DNA from: Steinernema hermaphroditum
Taxonomy: Eukaryota > Nematoda > Chromadorea > Rhabditida > Steinernematidae
DNA: 64,000 nucleotides
Direction: 5' to 3'
NCBI GenBank assembly: GCA_030435675.1
Contig: CM059625.1
Location: forward strand, 15,934,001 to 15,998,000
Under the pieces are notes generated by a model. The model was not told the origin of the DNA. It searched no databases and saw only the letters and a program-made list of their open reading frames with translations. A program made the position numbers and the translations under genes. Positions 45,532 through 57,529 of the stretch are shown here, piece by piece; within the stretch, counting starts at the first letter, position 1; each line of letters begins with the position of its first letter.

Positions 45532-48500
45532 ATGAAACCGGGATTTCAACTGCCTCCAGATGCCCCCGCGCCAAGATCTTGTCTCATAAAGAAACAGGAC
45601 CCCAATGAGGTAACCGAACGAAAATGGGTCGCCCTTTTTAATCACTCGTCTTCCAGGAGTACGGATACAATCTACATGCCGAACGCGGAAAGGGTCAGTT
45701 CATTGGAGCCGTCGACGATCAGAGCCCGGCTTCTCGAGCTGGTTTGCGGCCAGGCGATCGCATTTTCGCTGTCAACGGCAGATCCATCGCCGGCGAATCG
45801 CATCGTAGCGTAAGCGTTTCACTTCACTTTTTTACACTCTCGCCTTTGTCATGGAGATGGCCAGAGTGGCTCATCGCCGACTCCCCCTTCCATATGCATG
45901 TTTGTCAGATGCATATTGCACATTCAGCCACATCTTGTTTTGTATGCCGCGGTCGCATGTTTGCCTATTGTACTCCATCGTCAACGCAGGAGAACAGAAC
46001 CCTCCAAGCGACGTGGCATAGCGCAGAATGGAGACGATCTGCATATAGGCGTGCCCGAACGACGTACTCACTTTTTGGTCCCCTTCTCATAGTGCGCGTT
46101 TCACTCAAATGCTGGCATCTATTCTTCTCAATAACTCAGCCAATTATACTTCGCCTTCACCTCGAGGGGCATCGCGCCCATTAGGTATTCCCCTCCGCAA
46201 CTATTGTGTGACATAGGTCGATCGATGAGCACACCGCATGCAGTTCCATTGAATGAGTGCTGAATATAGCTGCACTTATAACATCCGCTGCTTTCAGGTT
46301 GTCGAACGCATCAAGGAAGATCCGCTGCAGTGCGAGCTTCTCGTTCTCACCGAAGACGGAGCCAACTGGTACCAAGCGCACGGCATCTCCGTATCGCCCG
46401 ATTTGCCGAACATAATACACCTTCGCTCAGAGGTTCATTAATTTTCATTTTCACCACCACTTAAGCTTTCAAAGAACGGATTAAGCGCGTGATACGCTTG
46501 AGCTTTGGCCTTTCCATTATACCTTCCCTTTCGTCGAGAGTTATGTTGAAATTGAGTCCGTCAAATGTTCTTTTCCCGCTTTCGTAGCTGTAGCATGAAG
46601 CTGCTTTTAGCTCTCCACGCTATCTGTAGAAGCTGAAGAGCTGCAGACGAAAGAAGTGTACACAGCCTCGACTTCCCTCATTTTTGGCGGAAGCCCAGCC
46701 GCGTCGTCACCACATTCGGAGTGCGCAGAAGTGGCCCCGAAAAGCTCGAGCAGTGACTCACCAATTGGCAACTGGTACATTCCTAAGAGTCAAGCTAAGG
46801 TACGTACATGCGTCACGCACCAAAGCACAGCTTCGCTTTCGCTACTGCACACCCACTATCATAGCTTTTGTTTACGCTCTGTTTATCGAATGCTTGAGGG
46901 GAGAACTCTTCCTGTTTGTTTGCTTTGTTCTCCACATCTTTTATGTGTGTGTATCTATCCTGTATGCCATGGATGTTTGGTCGTTTCTTCTTACACTTTT
47001 ATTATTAGCGGCACAACTGCAATTTCGGCTCTTGCCGCACAAACACATTTGGTGATTGGCGGGAACGGTGCAGTCACGCACATGCGTAGCGATAATTACA
47101 CGTGTCACGAAGACAAACAAAGGGAGTTCGATTTCTGTCTGGTGCACTTTCCAACTTAACAACATCACGCCGTTGATTATATTGCATTAGTTGTTAGAGC
47201 TGGTTTTCAGGAAGACGTGCCTCCACCGAAGTTTGTAGCGCCACTCCCTCCTCCGACGGAAGCCGTTCCGAGCAACGGACACATGAACCAGCCTCGTCCA
47301 CGTCTGTGCACCTTGGTGAGTTTTGTTATCACAGCCGTATTCGAACGTTCAGTTCGAATTGATTTAATTACAAATAATAGCTGCTTGAGAAAGGAACAAT
47401 TAGGATCTAAGAATAACCCTTTACGTCGTTACTTATATGAGCACTTTACGTGGGATGCACTAGCCAACGTTCCTCTACACTTCAGTGCAACACGTAGGCA
47501 TATTATCCACGGTCAAAATTACACCAAGGACACTGAAACGGAATCACTTAGCCATGTACCTCGGTAGCCTAATCGGACAACTGTAAAACAGTTTCCCCTT
47601 TAGATTACACAATAAGGTCTCAAATTTTAAATGGGTACCAAACCATCCGTTTAATTAATCGGCTTTTTTAGGAGAAGCGTGACCCCACGGACGAGTTTGG
47701 CTTCAATTTGCATGCTGAAAAAGGCCGAGGCCACTACGTTGGAGCCGTTGACTATGAAGGGATCGGCTGCCTCGCCGGAATGGTCCTCGGACAGCGCATC
47801 GTCGGCGTTAACGGCGAATTGATTTATCCTGACACCCCTCACAAGGTCTGAATTCGGTTTGGAACGACTCAGTGACAACGACTGTTCAGAAAGTGGTAGC
47901 CTTAATTAAGCAGCATCCGCTTAAGACTCAGCTTCTCGTCGTGTCGGAAGAAGTGGACCGATGGTACACGGAGAACAAGATGCCCTATTCGTTTGAGAAC
48001 GCCATCTTCTACCGCCACCCGTCGTCCGGTCCATCTCCAGCAGATCTGGCGCCTCTGAAGCGTCCAGACATGCTAGCGGTTGGTTTTTGTTATTTTACGA
48101 CGTGCTTCCTCTCTTTCGTCTATCAGTTGTCTGCGTTTGAGCGACTTAGGCAAGCATTCATTTAAGGAAGAGAACATACCAGAAGAGCCCTCGCATTCGC
48201 CTCCGCCGTTTATAAGCGAAAGCCCACCGGTCTATGAGTCGCCGGTAAAGGAGCAGCGACCTGTCGATGACGAGCCAGTTGCTAAAACGCCCGCTTTGTC
48301 TCAAGACGACATCATGGACCAAGTGTTCAGTTCTGTCTCTCTCGCTGAAACCAGAGTGAAGCCCCATCATAATGACACGGAATGTGTTAAAGGCGTACAT
48401 GAGATTGTTGTTGGAGCTGAAGCCGACGCAGAGCCGACCACTGCCGCGGGTGTTGCCCATAATAAAACATCGGAGGATAGCAACTCCGCTACGAAGTCCG

Positions 48501-49030
48501 TCTCCAGCCGCAGAAGCGAGAAGGAGACCGTTGAAGTTGCCGATGTCGAAGATGTAAATTTGCTTTTTGTTCGTTCGCTTCATCGCCTTTTGCACCTAAA
48601 ATCACCGCTTTTTGTGAGATACTTTTCCATTAACCTATTAGCTTGCACCTCTATCGTTTGCTTCAACGCTCGAACATACGATCTTTTAGCGGCCCAAGCT
48701 GGAGCCATACTTCTCGCCCACTCCGGTCCACACGCCCACGATGAGCGCAGGAAGCAAAGTCGCTTCGGTTACTCCTATCAGCCGTGGTATTGCGAACGAG
48801 AACAACAACTCGAAGTTCAGTTTGGAGTCTGCGAAATCTATGAACGACAGTAAGTTTTTGAGTACGTTTATCATCAAAAAACGATGGCCGTTCCAGATGA
48901 CTCGTCCATGGACATCTTCAAAATGAGTGCGTCCGAAGCGCGTGCCCGTCTCATGAACCGCAAGAAGGACATGCGAAAGGGCTCCGAAATGAGCATGGAT
49001 GAGAAGCATCGTCTCATAGCGAATATGTAA
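45532..49030 (+). CDS. nrfl-1: NHERF-family scaffold, two PDZ domains and ERM-binding tail, 10 exons, 555 aa
   Basis: Exons: 45532-45609, 45657-45809, 46298-46432, 46647-46799, 47211-47315, 47672-47845, 47890-48078, 48167-48553, 48690-48849 and 48897-49030. The 1668 bp stays in frame. PDZ1 (residues about 14-105) has EYGYNLHAERGKGQFIGAVD and GLRPGDRIFAVNG. PDZ2 (about 205-300) has EFGFNLHAEKGRGHYVGAVD and GQRIVGVNGELI. A Ser/Pro/Glu-rich linker of about 200 residues follows. The C-terminus, MDIFKMSASEARARLMNRKK to SMDEKHRLIANM, is the ezrin/radixin/moesin-binding motif of NHERF1/2. The protein links apical transporters and channels to ERM-1 and actin in intestine and excretory epithelia. PDZ2 has a substituted carboxylate loop (DEFGF). 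The acceptor of exon 8 (CATTTAAG at 48166) was set by phase. Identification is firm. Confidence 0.95.
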
Positions 49031-50981
49031 ATGTTTCACTTGCACGCTAGATCCGGTTATTGCGCCACACGTTGCCTTCTTCCTTCGTTCAAACTTACTT
49101 ACGCAACCATATTGATTCGCTCCATAGGTTCCTCCACTCATCCCTGATTGCTCATTATGTTGCTCGTTTTTTGTGCAATATACCCATATAAATGTAAGAT
49201 TTCTTGTCTGTGAATCTGTGATTAAGTCTGAGATGTAACATAAGTTATTCAGTCGACGATTATAAAGAACGATACTAGATGAGACAAAGTGATAGCGTGA
49301 GGTGCATATACTTAGGTGTCTTAGGTGAATATGAATCATGTAGAGGAAACGTCTTTCGTCATACAATTGTATCTTCACTAGAAAAAAGCACACTCCCATG
49401 TCTGGAAAGAAGGAGATATTAACTGCGAAGGAAGAAACATCAAAAGCTACTAGGCCTACAGATCTCGCTTAAAACATCTATGCCTAAGCCAAGCCTAGGC
49501 GACCGGACATGTAAACTGATAGGCACTGGTTTAGGCGACAAAGAAACCTGGGTTTTTTATGTTTTTGCATTTACAGTATTTTCCATATCGTTATCATCGT
49601 TTTGGTTATTGGCCTATTTGTCATTTTGGTTTTACGAGTTTAGACCCTTCCCTAGAGGTGTAAGGCTTACAAATGAGTAGCTTATGGTCACTAACTATCG
49701 TTATTCATAAAGCTATCCAGTCAGAATGATCCGGCATCGTTAATTCAAATGTAGTATTTCGAAATGTAGTCCTTCGGTACAGTTTTGTTGCGATATTAGA
49801 CTTCTAGCTGCCTTTTCAGCTCCCACATGAAGAGTTGTCGTCGCCATTTTCTAATCTGGCGCGGACGGCGAGAAAAAAGTAATAGCGTCGTCGCCATCTG
49901 CGCACAAGACGGCATAAATGTTTCAAAATGCACCTTCCGCCACACCCACAAATCATTGGTTTCGGTTAAAGACGTGGCGGTCATCTAACACGATGGGGTC
50001 ACAAAACCTACATCCTCCCTATGGATTCTGTGTCTGGTGTGCCATCTACACAGACGATCTTTGATGTACGTTCTCAGATGTTAGTCACAGCAAAAAGTGC
50101 ATCATGTACGCACTGAACGTTGATGTTCGGCCGCGATCTAGTATGACTGCGCTTGAAGCTAACAGATCTTGTCGTTTCTCATTGCCCTCGCTTCTAGCGT
50201 TTCTACTCACAAACGTCCTCTGTATTGTACAAGACGTTTTCGTTTTCTCAGGAGATGTACTGTCTGTAACGTGCCGCGGATACCATAGTATCGCGCTTTC
50301 TTTCGTCGTTCTCGCTATCTTGCCATGCAGCGTTTTTCTATTTCGGATAAACGCGTTGCACTTGTGTTCGCGCTCACACATTCGTTTGATGTATTGCATA
50401 GGTCCAATAATTCCCAAATGCTCGGCTTGCACTTTTTCGTATTTAGTTTGACGTGTATAAGCATGTAATATGTAGTGCACGTCGACAAAGCTTGCCGGCG
50501 TTGGTTGCGCACAACTGGCTTTCTTCCATCACCAATGGTTCCTATTTTCTACTCACCTGAGTTATTGTATTATATTATACAGTATCTCAGGTCTATTAAT
50601 AAGTTTCCCCACTGATGTTTAGATCTGCACACTTATGTGTGACGACATTTTATGCAAACATCACCGTATTACGAAATAGTGCTCACCATTAAAAAGTTTT
50701 ATGCTTGTTATTGTCGCAAATGCCCTTATCCTCAATCGTGCATTGAGTCACAAGATGCACTTTTGGCGATTACCGGATATAAATGCGACCATAATGCGTT
50801 ATGAGCGAAGTTATCGCTTCCACATAGCATTGGTGGGTCAGCACCATCATCGTGTCCTCTTCTTTCTTACAGTTATTATCCAATGAGACAAAGTGTTTTG
50901 GAAATCATCAGTGTCTGCTGTTCGGTTATTCGCGTTCAGCTTCCACCATTACCTTTTCGAGCTATTACTTTTCAGGATACC
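49031..50981. other. Intergenic
   Basis: 3' flank of nrfl-1 and 5' flank of the phosphatase. A short fragment at about 49293 (GATAGCGTGAGGTGCATATA) resembles the end of the SINE-like family. Frames at 50085-50480 (minus) and 50104-50451 (plus) overlap on opposite strands without domains. No gene is supported. Confidence 0.45.
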
Positions 50982-51725
50982 ATGGTTTCCCCAATTACGC
51001 ATGTTATTTTCGATCTGGATGGACTCCTCGTCGACACCGAGCGCTGCTACACTAGAGCGAACTCGGAGACTTGTGCCCTTTACGGCAAGACCTTCCCGAT
51101 GGAGCTCAAGGCGCAGATGATGGGTCGCAAGCGCCATGAGGCAATCAAGGTAGGTTATGCTTGCTGCGCTAGTAGCACTACAAATGCTTATTATCAGCTG
51201 CTTCTCAACTATCATGGACTAGAACATGCGGTTAGCGTCGAACAGTACGGTAGGATTTCGGACGAGAAGCTCACCGAACTGCTGCCAAAGGCCGATATGC
51301 TGCCGGGTGCTCTGAAGTTGATCAATTATTTCCACAGTCACGGAATTCCCATGGCTATCTGCACGGGTTCCGGAAAGGACGACTTTAAGTTGAAGACTCA
51401 GAACCATCACCGACTGCTCGAAGTGATCCCCGTTCGCACGCTGACCGGCGACGATCCGGAAGTGAAGCGCGGAAAGCCTGCGCCTGACGGTTACCTGGTC
51501 ACAATGAATCGCTTCGACATCATCCCGACGGCCCCGTCGAAGGTTCTCGTTTTCGAAGACGCGTCGAATGGCGTCGAGTCAGCGTTGGCAGCTGGCATGC
51601 GGGTGTGTGCTGTTCCGACTCCGGGGGTTCCTTTTCCCGATGAAGTTCGCGATCGTGCGGACGTTGTGCTGAAGTCTCTGGAAGAGTTTGATCCGACTGT
51701 TTTCGGTCTGCCGGCTATGGCGTAG
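50982..51725 (+). CDS. HAD-superfamily phosphatase, pseudouridine-5'-phosphatase (PUDP/GS1) type, 231 aa
   Basis: Exons 50982-51149 and 51198-51725, split by a 48 bp intron that leaves the frame open and hides in a continuous ORF (GTAGGT to TTATCAG). All four HAD motifs are present: I, DLDGLLVDTE with nucleophile D11 and acid D13; II, the Thr of AICTGSGK; III, the Lys of KRGKPAPDGY; IV, VFEDASNGVESALAAGM. A helical cap lies between I and II (GRKRHEAIKLLLNYHGLE). The gap between motifs and the GKPAPDG signature match the PUDP/HDHD1 subgroup, which dephosphorylates pseudouridine 5'-phosphate; other small phosphomonoesters are possible substrates. It is cytosolic, with no signal peptide. The ATG is 6 bases after ATTACTTTTCAG, a likely trans-splice site; the longer frame start at 50883 is therefore rejected. 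Confidence 0.9.
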   Translation: MVSPITHVIFDLDGLLVDTERCYTRANSETCALYGKTFPMELKAQMMGRKRHEAIKVGYACCASSTTNAYYQLLLNYHGLEHAVSVEQYGRISDEKLTELLPKADMLPGALKLINYFHSHGIPMAICTGSGKDDFKLKTQNHHRLLEVIPVRTLTGDDPEVKRGKPAPDGYLVTMNRFDIIPTAPSKVLVFEDASNGVESALAAGMRVCAVPTPGVPFPDEVRDRADVVLKSLEEFDPTVFGLPAMA

Positions 51726-52160
51726 TGATCTCGTTGAAGATTACATGTATTATGGCACATTTCCCTGAATGTCTTTTGTTGTGTTTACTTAATTCTCTTA
51801 TGCAATGCTAGGTTTCTATTTTGTTGGATAAACTGATGTTAATCAACTTTGATAGCAAACAAAGTAAGCGATCCTGTAGGTGGCTTAAGAACTGTGACAC
51901 GCGGATCCTTAGATTACGGTCAATAATGACACAGACGACTTGATCATGACATATTATGACACAAAAGTGCTCTCACAGACTGTTAGCCTTTATGCCTCGC
52001 TTTCTGCACTTCCCTCAAAAAGGAGACATCGATGAAAGCATGTCTTGTAATCGACAAACAGAATTCAATGCTATTAATTTGCAGATGTGGTCAAGGATGC
52101 TACATACTGCATTCTTGCGCATTTATTTCAACGTTTTATTTATACACGAAACTCGTACAT
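51726..52160. other. Intergenic between convergent genes
   Basis: 435 bases between the stop codons of the HAD phosphatase (plus) and the nuclear receptor (minus). A short frame (51956-52201) has no recognisable domain. No repeat or RNA gene is seen. Confidence 0.5.
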
Positions 52161-55100
52161 CTATAGCTGCCCAACCTGGGCATTGTTTGGGTTTTGATTA
52201 ACTGATTCCGGAAAGAATTTTGCAAGAATGTCCCTGTTAAAAGCGGGCGTGCTTACCCGCAACTCCGCCCAGTCATTGCCTATAGGCTTATTCCAAGTGC
52301 CGCTGGTGTCCGTACCCCCGGGCTGCAGCATTTCTTCAATTGACTTCGTCAGCTCTAGAGGCAGTTTGCGTGGCGCCAAACCGCCGAATGTGTTGGGTCT
52401 AGCGACTCTGCTGCTCTGCGAATCCATGTGTGGTGGTCGACAAGGAGGTGAGAATGCGGAAGTGACAGTTGCGGGAACCATTGGAACTGCGTAGGTAGTA
52501 GGCACAGTAGAAACCGGCACAAATGCTGATTGAGTGGTTTCGCTATCGTTGATGGTGACAAGCGGTATTTGCTGCCTGAAGTGATCGGCCAGTGCGTTGG
52601 TGGGAATGCTCAAGTAGTCGTTGCTTTCTGGGTTGAGGAGGTCGTTGATTATTGTACTATATGGGGATGCTCTGTCGTTTCTTATTTGGTGTCTTAGAAC
52701 GGTCACCAGAGTTGCAGCCAATTGCTGAAAACAAGAAAGTGTTGAGGGGGTGTTTATGGTCTATTTTGGAAACAGTGCATTACGTAGCTATTGATTAAGG
52801 CATACTGTACTGAACGTTTTGACCATATCTCACGTTCATTTTCGATTGTCTGTGCTACCTGTCTCTACTGTGGCCTCAACTATCGCCTCTTTTTCATCAC
52901 TAACATTCTAGGGGCGTAGAAACTGCACTTACTTGAATATTTGGGGTCAACAACAGGTAATCACCGCAACGAACGGAAGCATGCTGAACTTTCGGTGACA
53001 AACTTTTCACCATTTTGAAAAACAAAATCTGAAGGTCAGCACGGAAGTTCGCCAACGTCTCAGCAGCGATCGGCCGAATTCCTTTAATATCTAAAATAGC
53101 GACCTGTCACAACGTGTTATTGTTAAATATCGGCTTGCCTGGGTTAGAGGTAAGAATCGCTTTGTACACAACAAATTCTAGATCCACGGGCTTCACACGC
53201 TTCAGCGGTTCCATTAGATCCTCGACTGTTCGTTGGGGGAATGTGTTCGACCTTTAAAGCAAGATTAATGCCGAACAGGTCGACTTTGCCTTACGAACTG
53301 GAACGCTCCAAACTACAAAGGTTTAGTAATGCTGAAATGTCTGAACTGGATGAAGAGGTAACAGCGGTAAATGCGGAGGTCAAGAGAACAATTTGGGGAT
53401 AGCAGTGCTGAACTATTGCGACCTGAAATTCGGTTTGAATATCCCTTATTTTGTCTGAATGTACCTTGTCTTCAACTTGTACTGTCTCGCGTTGGTTTTT
53501 CATGTCAGCCATACGACAGATCCCATTTATCCAGTCGATCACTTTTATGATTTTTGGAATGGTGACAAAGTCGCAACCGTCGCAGCTCAGTCTGGATTGC
53601 GCTTTCGATCCTGCTTCGCTATCTTTCGCCAACAATCTGATGTTAATGAGACTCTTCAACGAGAAACCGGAGAGCGAATCCTCCGAAACACTTCCAGAAC
53701 TTTGCACGTATTCTTGCAATGACAATAGATTGCTCATCATATCTCTAAATCGCCTTTGATCATCATGGCCGATGAGCGTACGCTCGCGAACCTCATATCC
53801 GGCTTTAGCGCCTGCATCCAGGCAGAGCCACTTGGCACTTCGCTGTTCGACATCTCGCTTTCGGAAATGAGTCGTGCGGGAGGCGATGCCTCCGCGCTAC
53901 CCTCTTTTTGTTGCGAAGGCTTCTGCTTTCCGGCGGCATCTCGATCAGGCCGAACGGCTGAAATATTATAACGGTGAAGAGAGTTTCGTGACACATTCTG
54001 CATCAGCATGTTGTGCTTCAATCGCTGCTGTTAGCCAACATGGCCTGGGGTTTCTATCTCTGCTTTCTACAGACATTTGATCGCTAAGTGGACAGCGATG
54101 AAAGGACAGAGCAATAAGCGTCTGTGGACAGACTCGCTTCCGAACTCGTCATCGTCGCACACAATAAAAACACCATTATCCCTTCATTTACAGTAGAGTT
54201 CGCGTGATTTTGCGTAAACAGCATGTGACGTCAAGAAGGTTGTTGGATGAGTCACTGAGTTTGCACAGTGGAGCAAAGATCTCCAACGAACATTTTGATT
54301 TCTGCACGAACCCCCGATGTTACAAGAAGGGGCAAAAAATGACAATTCACGACCGTGCAGCGGCAAAAACGGTTTCGGCTTGGGAGTGCGCCTCTCGAAG
54401 AGTGCTTTTAATGCTCACAACACTTATCCCTGTCAATACCACACAGTTCGAGTATACCAGGATCCATGACTATGCTTGCCTAGGAGCCTGAAGCCTTTCG
54501 AATCTTGCTTGATCCACATTGATTAGCAAGTTTGCTCTGATTATGAATCTATGTAATTTTTTCTGATATTTAGCTAAAAGTGTTTTTCGTAACATAAACT
54601 GCGCATAGTGCAAGCATAGTGATCTCTGTCATGCAAAACATATAGTGCATATTTCTGAAGATTTGTCTAGTAAACATATTTAACAAATGACCTTCAGAGT
54701 GCGTGGAACGGTAACCGCCAAAAACAGCAATCCTTTACGGTTGTAGGCGATTAAACAAATAACAAGTTACCGAACAATAAGTTTTACTTTTGGACGGCTA
54801 AGCAAACAGAGAAGGAATCAACAAGCATGTCAAAAAGGTACCCGGCAAAGAATGTCTTTCGCAAAAACTGTTCGAAATGAACTACATGGCGGCAAGTTCA
54901 ATTTTATTTCCTCCGGTAGAGCAAGATGAGGTTAACCTTAGAGCGACCTGTTTTATCCTTTGATCAAACATACATGAAAAGGAGGTTTGTTTGGTCAAAT
55001 CGTGTGCGGTTAAAGTTAGAATTCGTCGACGTCAAATGGGACTTATTATAAACACAGTGCATCACACAGCAAGGCATCAACAGACAAGTTGCGCTAAAAT

Positions 55101-55729
55101 TAGCCTATGTTTGTGGCTGAATTTGTAACTTTGTGAAAGGATAGATTTTCAACAGAGGACTCCCAGATATGTCGATTGTAAATTCACAAAAATTTTGCAG
55201 TGAATGTTAGAAAACACTGTAATGAACCAAGTGGAAAGGATAGTTGTCCTAAACGCTAATAGATTTGAATATTAGACGTACCATTTGGGTTCATTCCAAC
55301 CTGAAGACATCGTCTAAATCGGCAGTATCGACAGCTGTTGCGCTCATCTGAAATCGTTGCTCATCGCATCAAAGACCTACGCGTGGCAACTCACATTTAT
55401 CCACGTTGCACTGCTTACCGTATCGACAAATATACTTATTTCTGCCTTCTTTTACCGCACGTCGAAAAAATCCTACACGAATGAGTACGTCCATCTTTTA
55501 ACGGCGATCGATTTCACTGACCTTTGCATCCAAAACATGCTAGAACACCATAATGCACCTTTGCTGGCTGGTCACCGCAAACCGCACACTTTCTTATAGG
55601 TCTCGACTGGTGAGGTTGAGGACTGGTCGCCGCGGAAGGAATCCCAATTGGAGCATATTCCATGTGATTTGAGTAGATGTCACACGCCATGCCCTCGTTG
55701 GAGGGTTGAAGCATATGAGTGGAGAGCAT
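52161..55729 (-). CDS. Nuclear hormone receptor, HNF4-like supplementary type, 9 exons, 586 aa
   Basis: Exons: 55729-55522, 55472-55395, 55347-55282, 53957-53792, 53744-53465, 53422-53295, 53251-53139, 53090-52933 and 52724-52161 (1761 bp). The DNA-binding domain spans residues about 47-120. Finger 1 is CAVCGDQPAKVHYGVLACFG with P-box CFGCKG; finger 2 is CRYGKQCNVDKYERNSCRYC then RFRRCLQVGM, with the AVRPDRD extension. All eight zinc-binding cysteines are present. The ligand-binding region includes EYVQSSGSVSEDSLSGFSLK and VAIVQHCYPQIVLLTSAF, then EDLMEPLKRVKPVDLEFVVY. The tail from exon 9 is long and Ser/Pro/Thr rich. Such receptors are ligand-regulated transcription factors, often metabolic in nematodes. 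Intron 3 is 1.3 kb. Intron 7 (53138-53091) appears to use a GC donor. The 42 bp intron 53464-53423 and the intron at 53791-53745 were inferred from phase. An additional 5' exon cannot be excluded. Confidence 0.9.
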
Positions 55730-56612
55730 TTCGGCGTCACAGGATCATGCAAAAAACGCGCGTGACGGTCAATTACGGTGAGTAAAAAAGTTTCCCAGAT
55801 GAACACCGGCTCGTGTGTGTGTGAGGGAGATGCGAGAGCGGAGCAGGTAGAACGAGGGTGAACTGTTTCCGGAATCAATGGGATAGTTCTGTCAACAGTG
55901 TTGACGTCATAGCGCTTTTGCGGCTAAGCCGCACTGTGCGTTGGGCGGTTGGAGCGGCTGCGGTGCAGCGCGACGATCTCGAGTCGGGTGAAAGTTGATC
56001 ATACATTATGTGCCGCGGTGAATTCCCTCGGCGGCCGGCCAACCGACTGTTCGTGCCAATCTGGTCTCGTCCCCTCTCGTTCGTGGATTTCGGCGCCCGC
56101 CACAGTTCTGGTTGAGAGTGATCGGCGCTGACATCATTTTGACGATCGCTAGAAGAAGCGGCGGAGGTGGCAAAAACATGTCATGGTGATGTCAGAATAC
56201 ATTGCCGCTACCGTATTGTTAACAGTCTTCGTATGCATAAAAATTAAGATGTGACAGTTACCAATTTCATTTCATTTACTCTTGATTCAATGGTATTCAC
56301 CATGTAAGAAATCATAATGCACAATGAAGAACCGTAGATCACCATTGTCATTGCTTCTCTACTTGCCTCGGCAGAGGACACGACGTCGGAGTTGAAGGCG
56401 GCTGTCCCATCAATGTGCGCAAGCTCCGAAGCGACAAAGAAGCGCTATTCGAAAGCAGTGTGATGGTGAAGCTCAGTGGGCAAAGTTGAATCCCATCTTC
56501 AGCTTGAGTGGACGGCGCGGGTGGTCGAGCGGCGCTGACGGTCCTCTTGGCAAAATATGATTCGGCTTACGTTCCAGCCCGGGGCAAAAACATGTCATGG
56601 AGCGACCGGTCA

Positions 56613-56738
56613 GTGGTTTCGAAATCCATGGAGTTTTGATGTTTTGGACTGATATATTCGGAAATATCCGGAACTATCTGAAATATTTCCAAATATATCA
56701 GTCCAAAACATCAATACGCCATGGATTTCGAAACCACT
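56613..56738. repeat. Near-perfect palindrome of about 126 bp
   Basis: The left arm GTGGTTTCGAAATCCATGGA ... TGATGTTTTGGACTGATATA is repeated as its complement on the right (TATATCAGTCCAAAACATCA ... CCATGGATTTCGAAACCAC). The arms are about 55-60 bases with few mismatches and meet at a short spacer around TCCGGAACTATCTGAAA. There is no coding capacity. It is either a small foldback transposon or a hairpin-RNA locus. Confidence 0.8.
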
Positions 56739-57452
56739 CAAACGTTCAGAAGGTTGTACGTAGTTGCAAGTGCTTCATGAGCAAGCTATTTATTGTTTTG
56801 ATATCTCGTGAAAAGCGCACAAGGTTCACTAAGATAACATTTGACGTATCCACTATTGATATAAACATCTGAAAATACGCAATGTTCCAATTAACGTAAA
56901 CTGCAACGGTTCCGTGAAAAGTGCAGACGAACAGAAGTTACAGTTTTTCTATAAACATTATTTTGGAGTGCTGCCGAACTAACACTAATTTACTAACTTA
57001 GTTCCGACAAGCCGTCACGGTTGTGTGCTTTAGTCGCCTAGCAAAACATTGCAGCGACTTCCTATATGGCAGGTTTTTAACATGAGCAATAAACAAGGTT
57101 TTGTAACTGCCATTGGTTTCACTCCGAATTGCCCGTCGTTTTACAGCAATCATCATTGTTTTCGTAAATTAAGAATGTCGAACGCCGAACCGTTTTCCTT
57201 CATCCACGGTGCGCACAGCTGTCATGATCATACGCCGAGTTAACGACTTCGTTTCGCACTTCCTGCGCAAAAAGGAAAGTCCACGAAAAACAGTCCCTTC
57301 CATGTGAAACATGTCTGCGCGAAAAAAACGCGTCACTGTCGACGTTGGTATGGCGGATAAAGCGAAACCAGTTGCGTTAACTATGCGGGGAAGGGGCGTG
57401 CATGGGCACCAGGGCATACAAGACGTCCCGACCGGTTACTTTTGTATATCCA

Positions 57453-57460
57453 TATATAAG
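57453..57460 (+). promoter_or_regulatory. TATA box of collagen 1
   Basis: TATATAAG lies about 77 bases upstream of the collagen ATG at 57530. The matching collagen on the other strand has a TATA-like box at a similar distance, which supports both. Confidence 0.55.
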
Positions 57461-57529
57461 TCACTCCTGAAGTTGATCCAGTCGCAGTGCTCAATTCAGC
57501 AGCCTTCCTGTATTGGCACCTCATTGAAC

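Larger units (their letters stand above)
55730..57529. other. Divergent intergenic region between receptor and collagen
   Basis: Shared upstream space of the minus-strand receptor and plus-strand collagen. GC-rich sequence at 55800-56160 is likely promoter. The 18-mer GGCAAAAACATGTCATGG occurs at about 56168 and again at about 56583. A long palindrome at 56613-56738 is listed separately. Frames at 57049-57243 and 57169-57417 have no domains. Confidence 0.5.

Noticed and set aside
45744..46184. 146-codon frame reading through the nrfl-1 PDZ1 donor
   Set aside because: It is intronic read-through past GTAAGC at 45810. PDZ1 continues in the exon at 46298.
48554..48689. Read-through of nrfl-1 exon 8 into a 257-codon frame
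   Set aside because: The extension loses the conserved linker and ERM-binding tail, which are recovered by splicing at 48553/48690.
50883..50981. Upstream Met of the phosphatase frame
   Set aside because: The extension crosses a strong TTTTCAG acceptor, and the HAD fold begins properly at the ATG at 50982.
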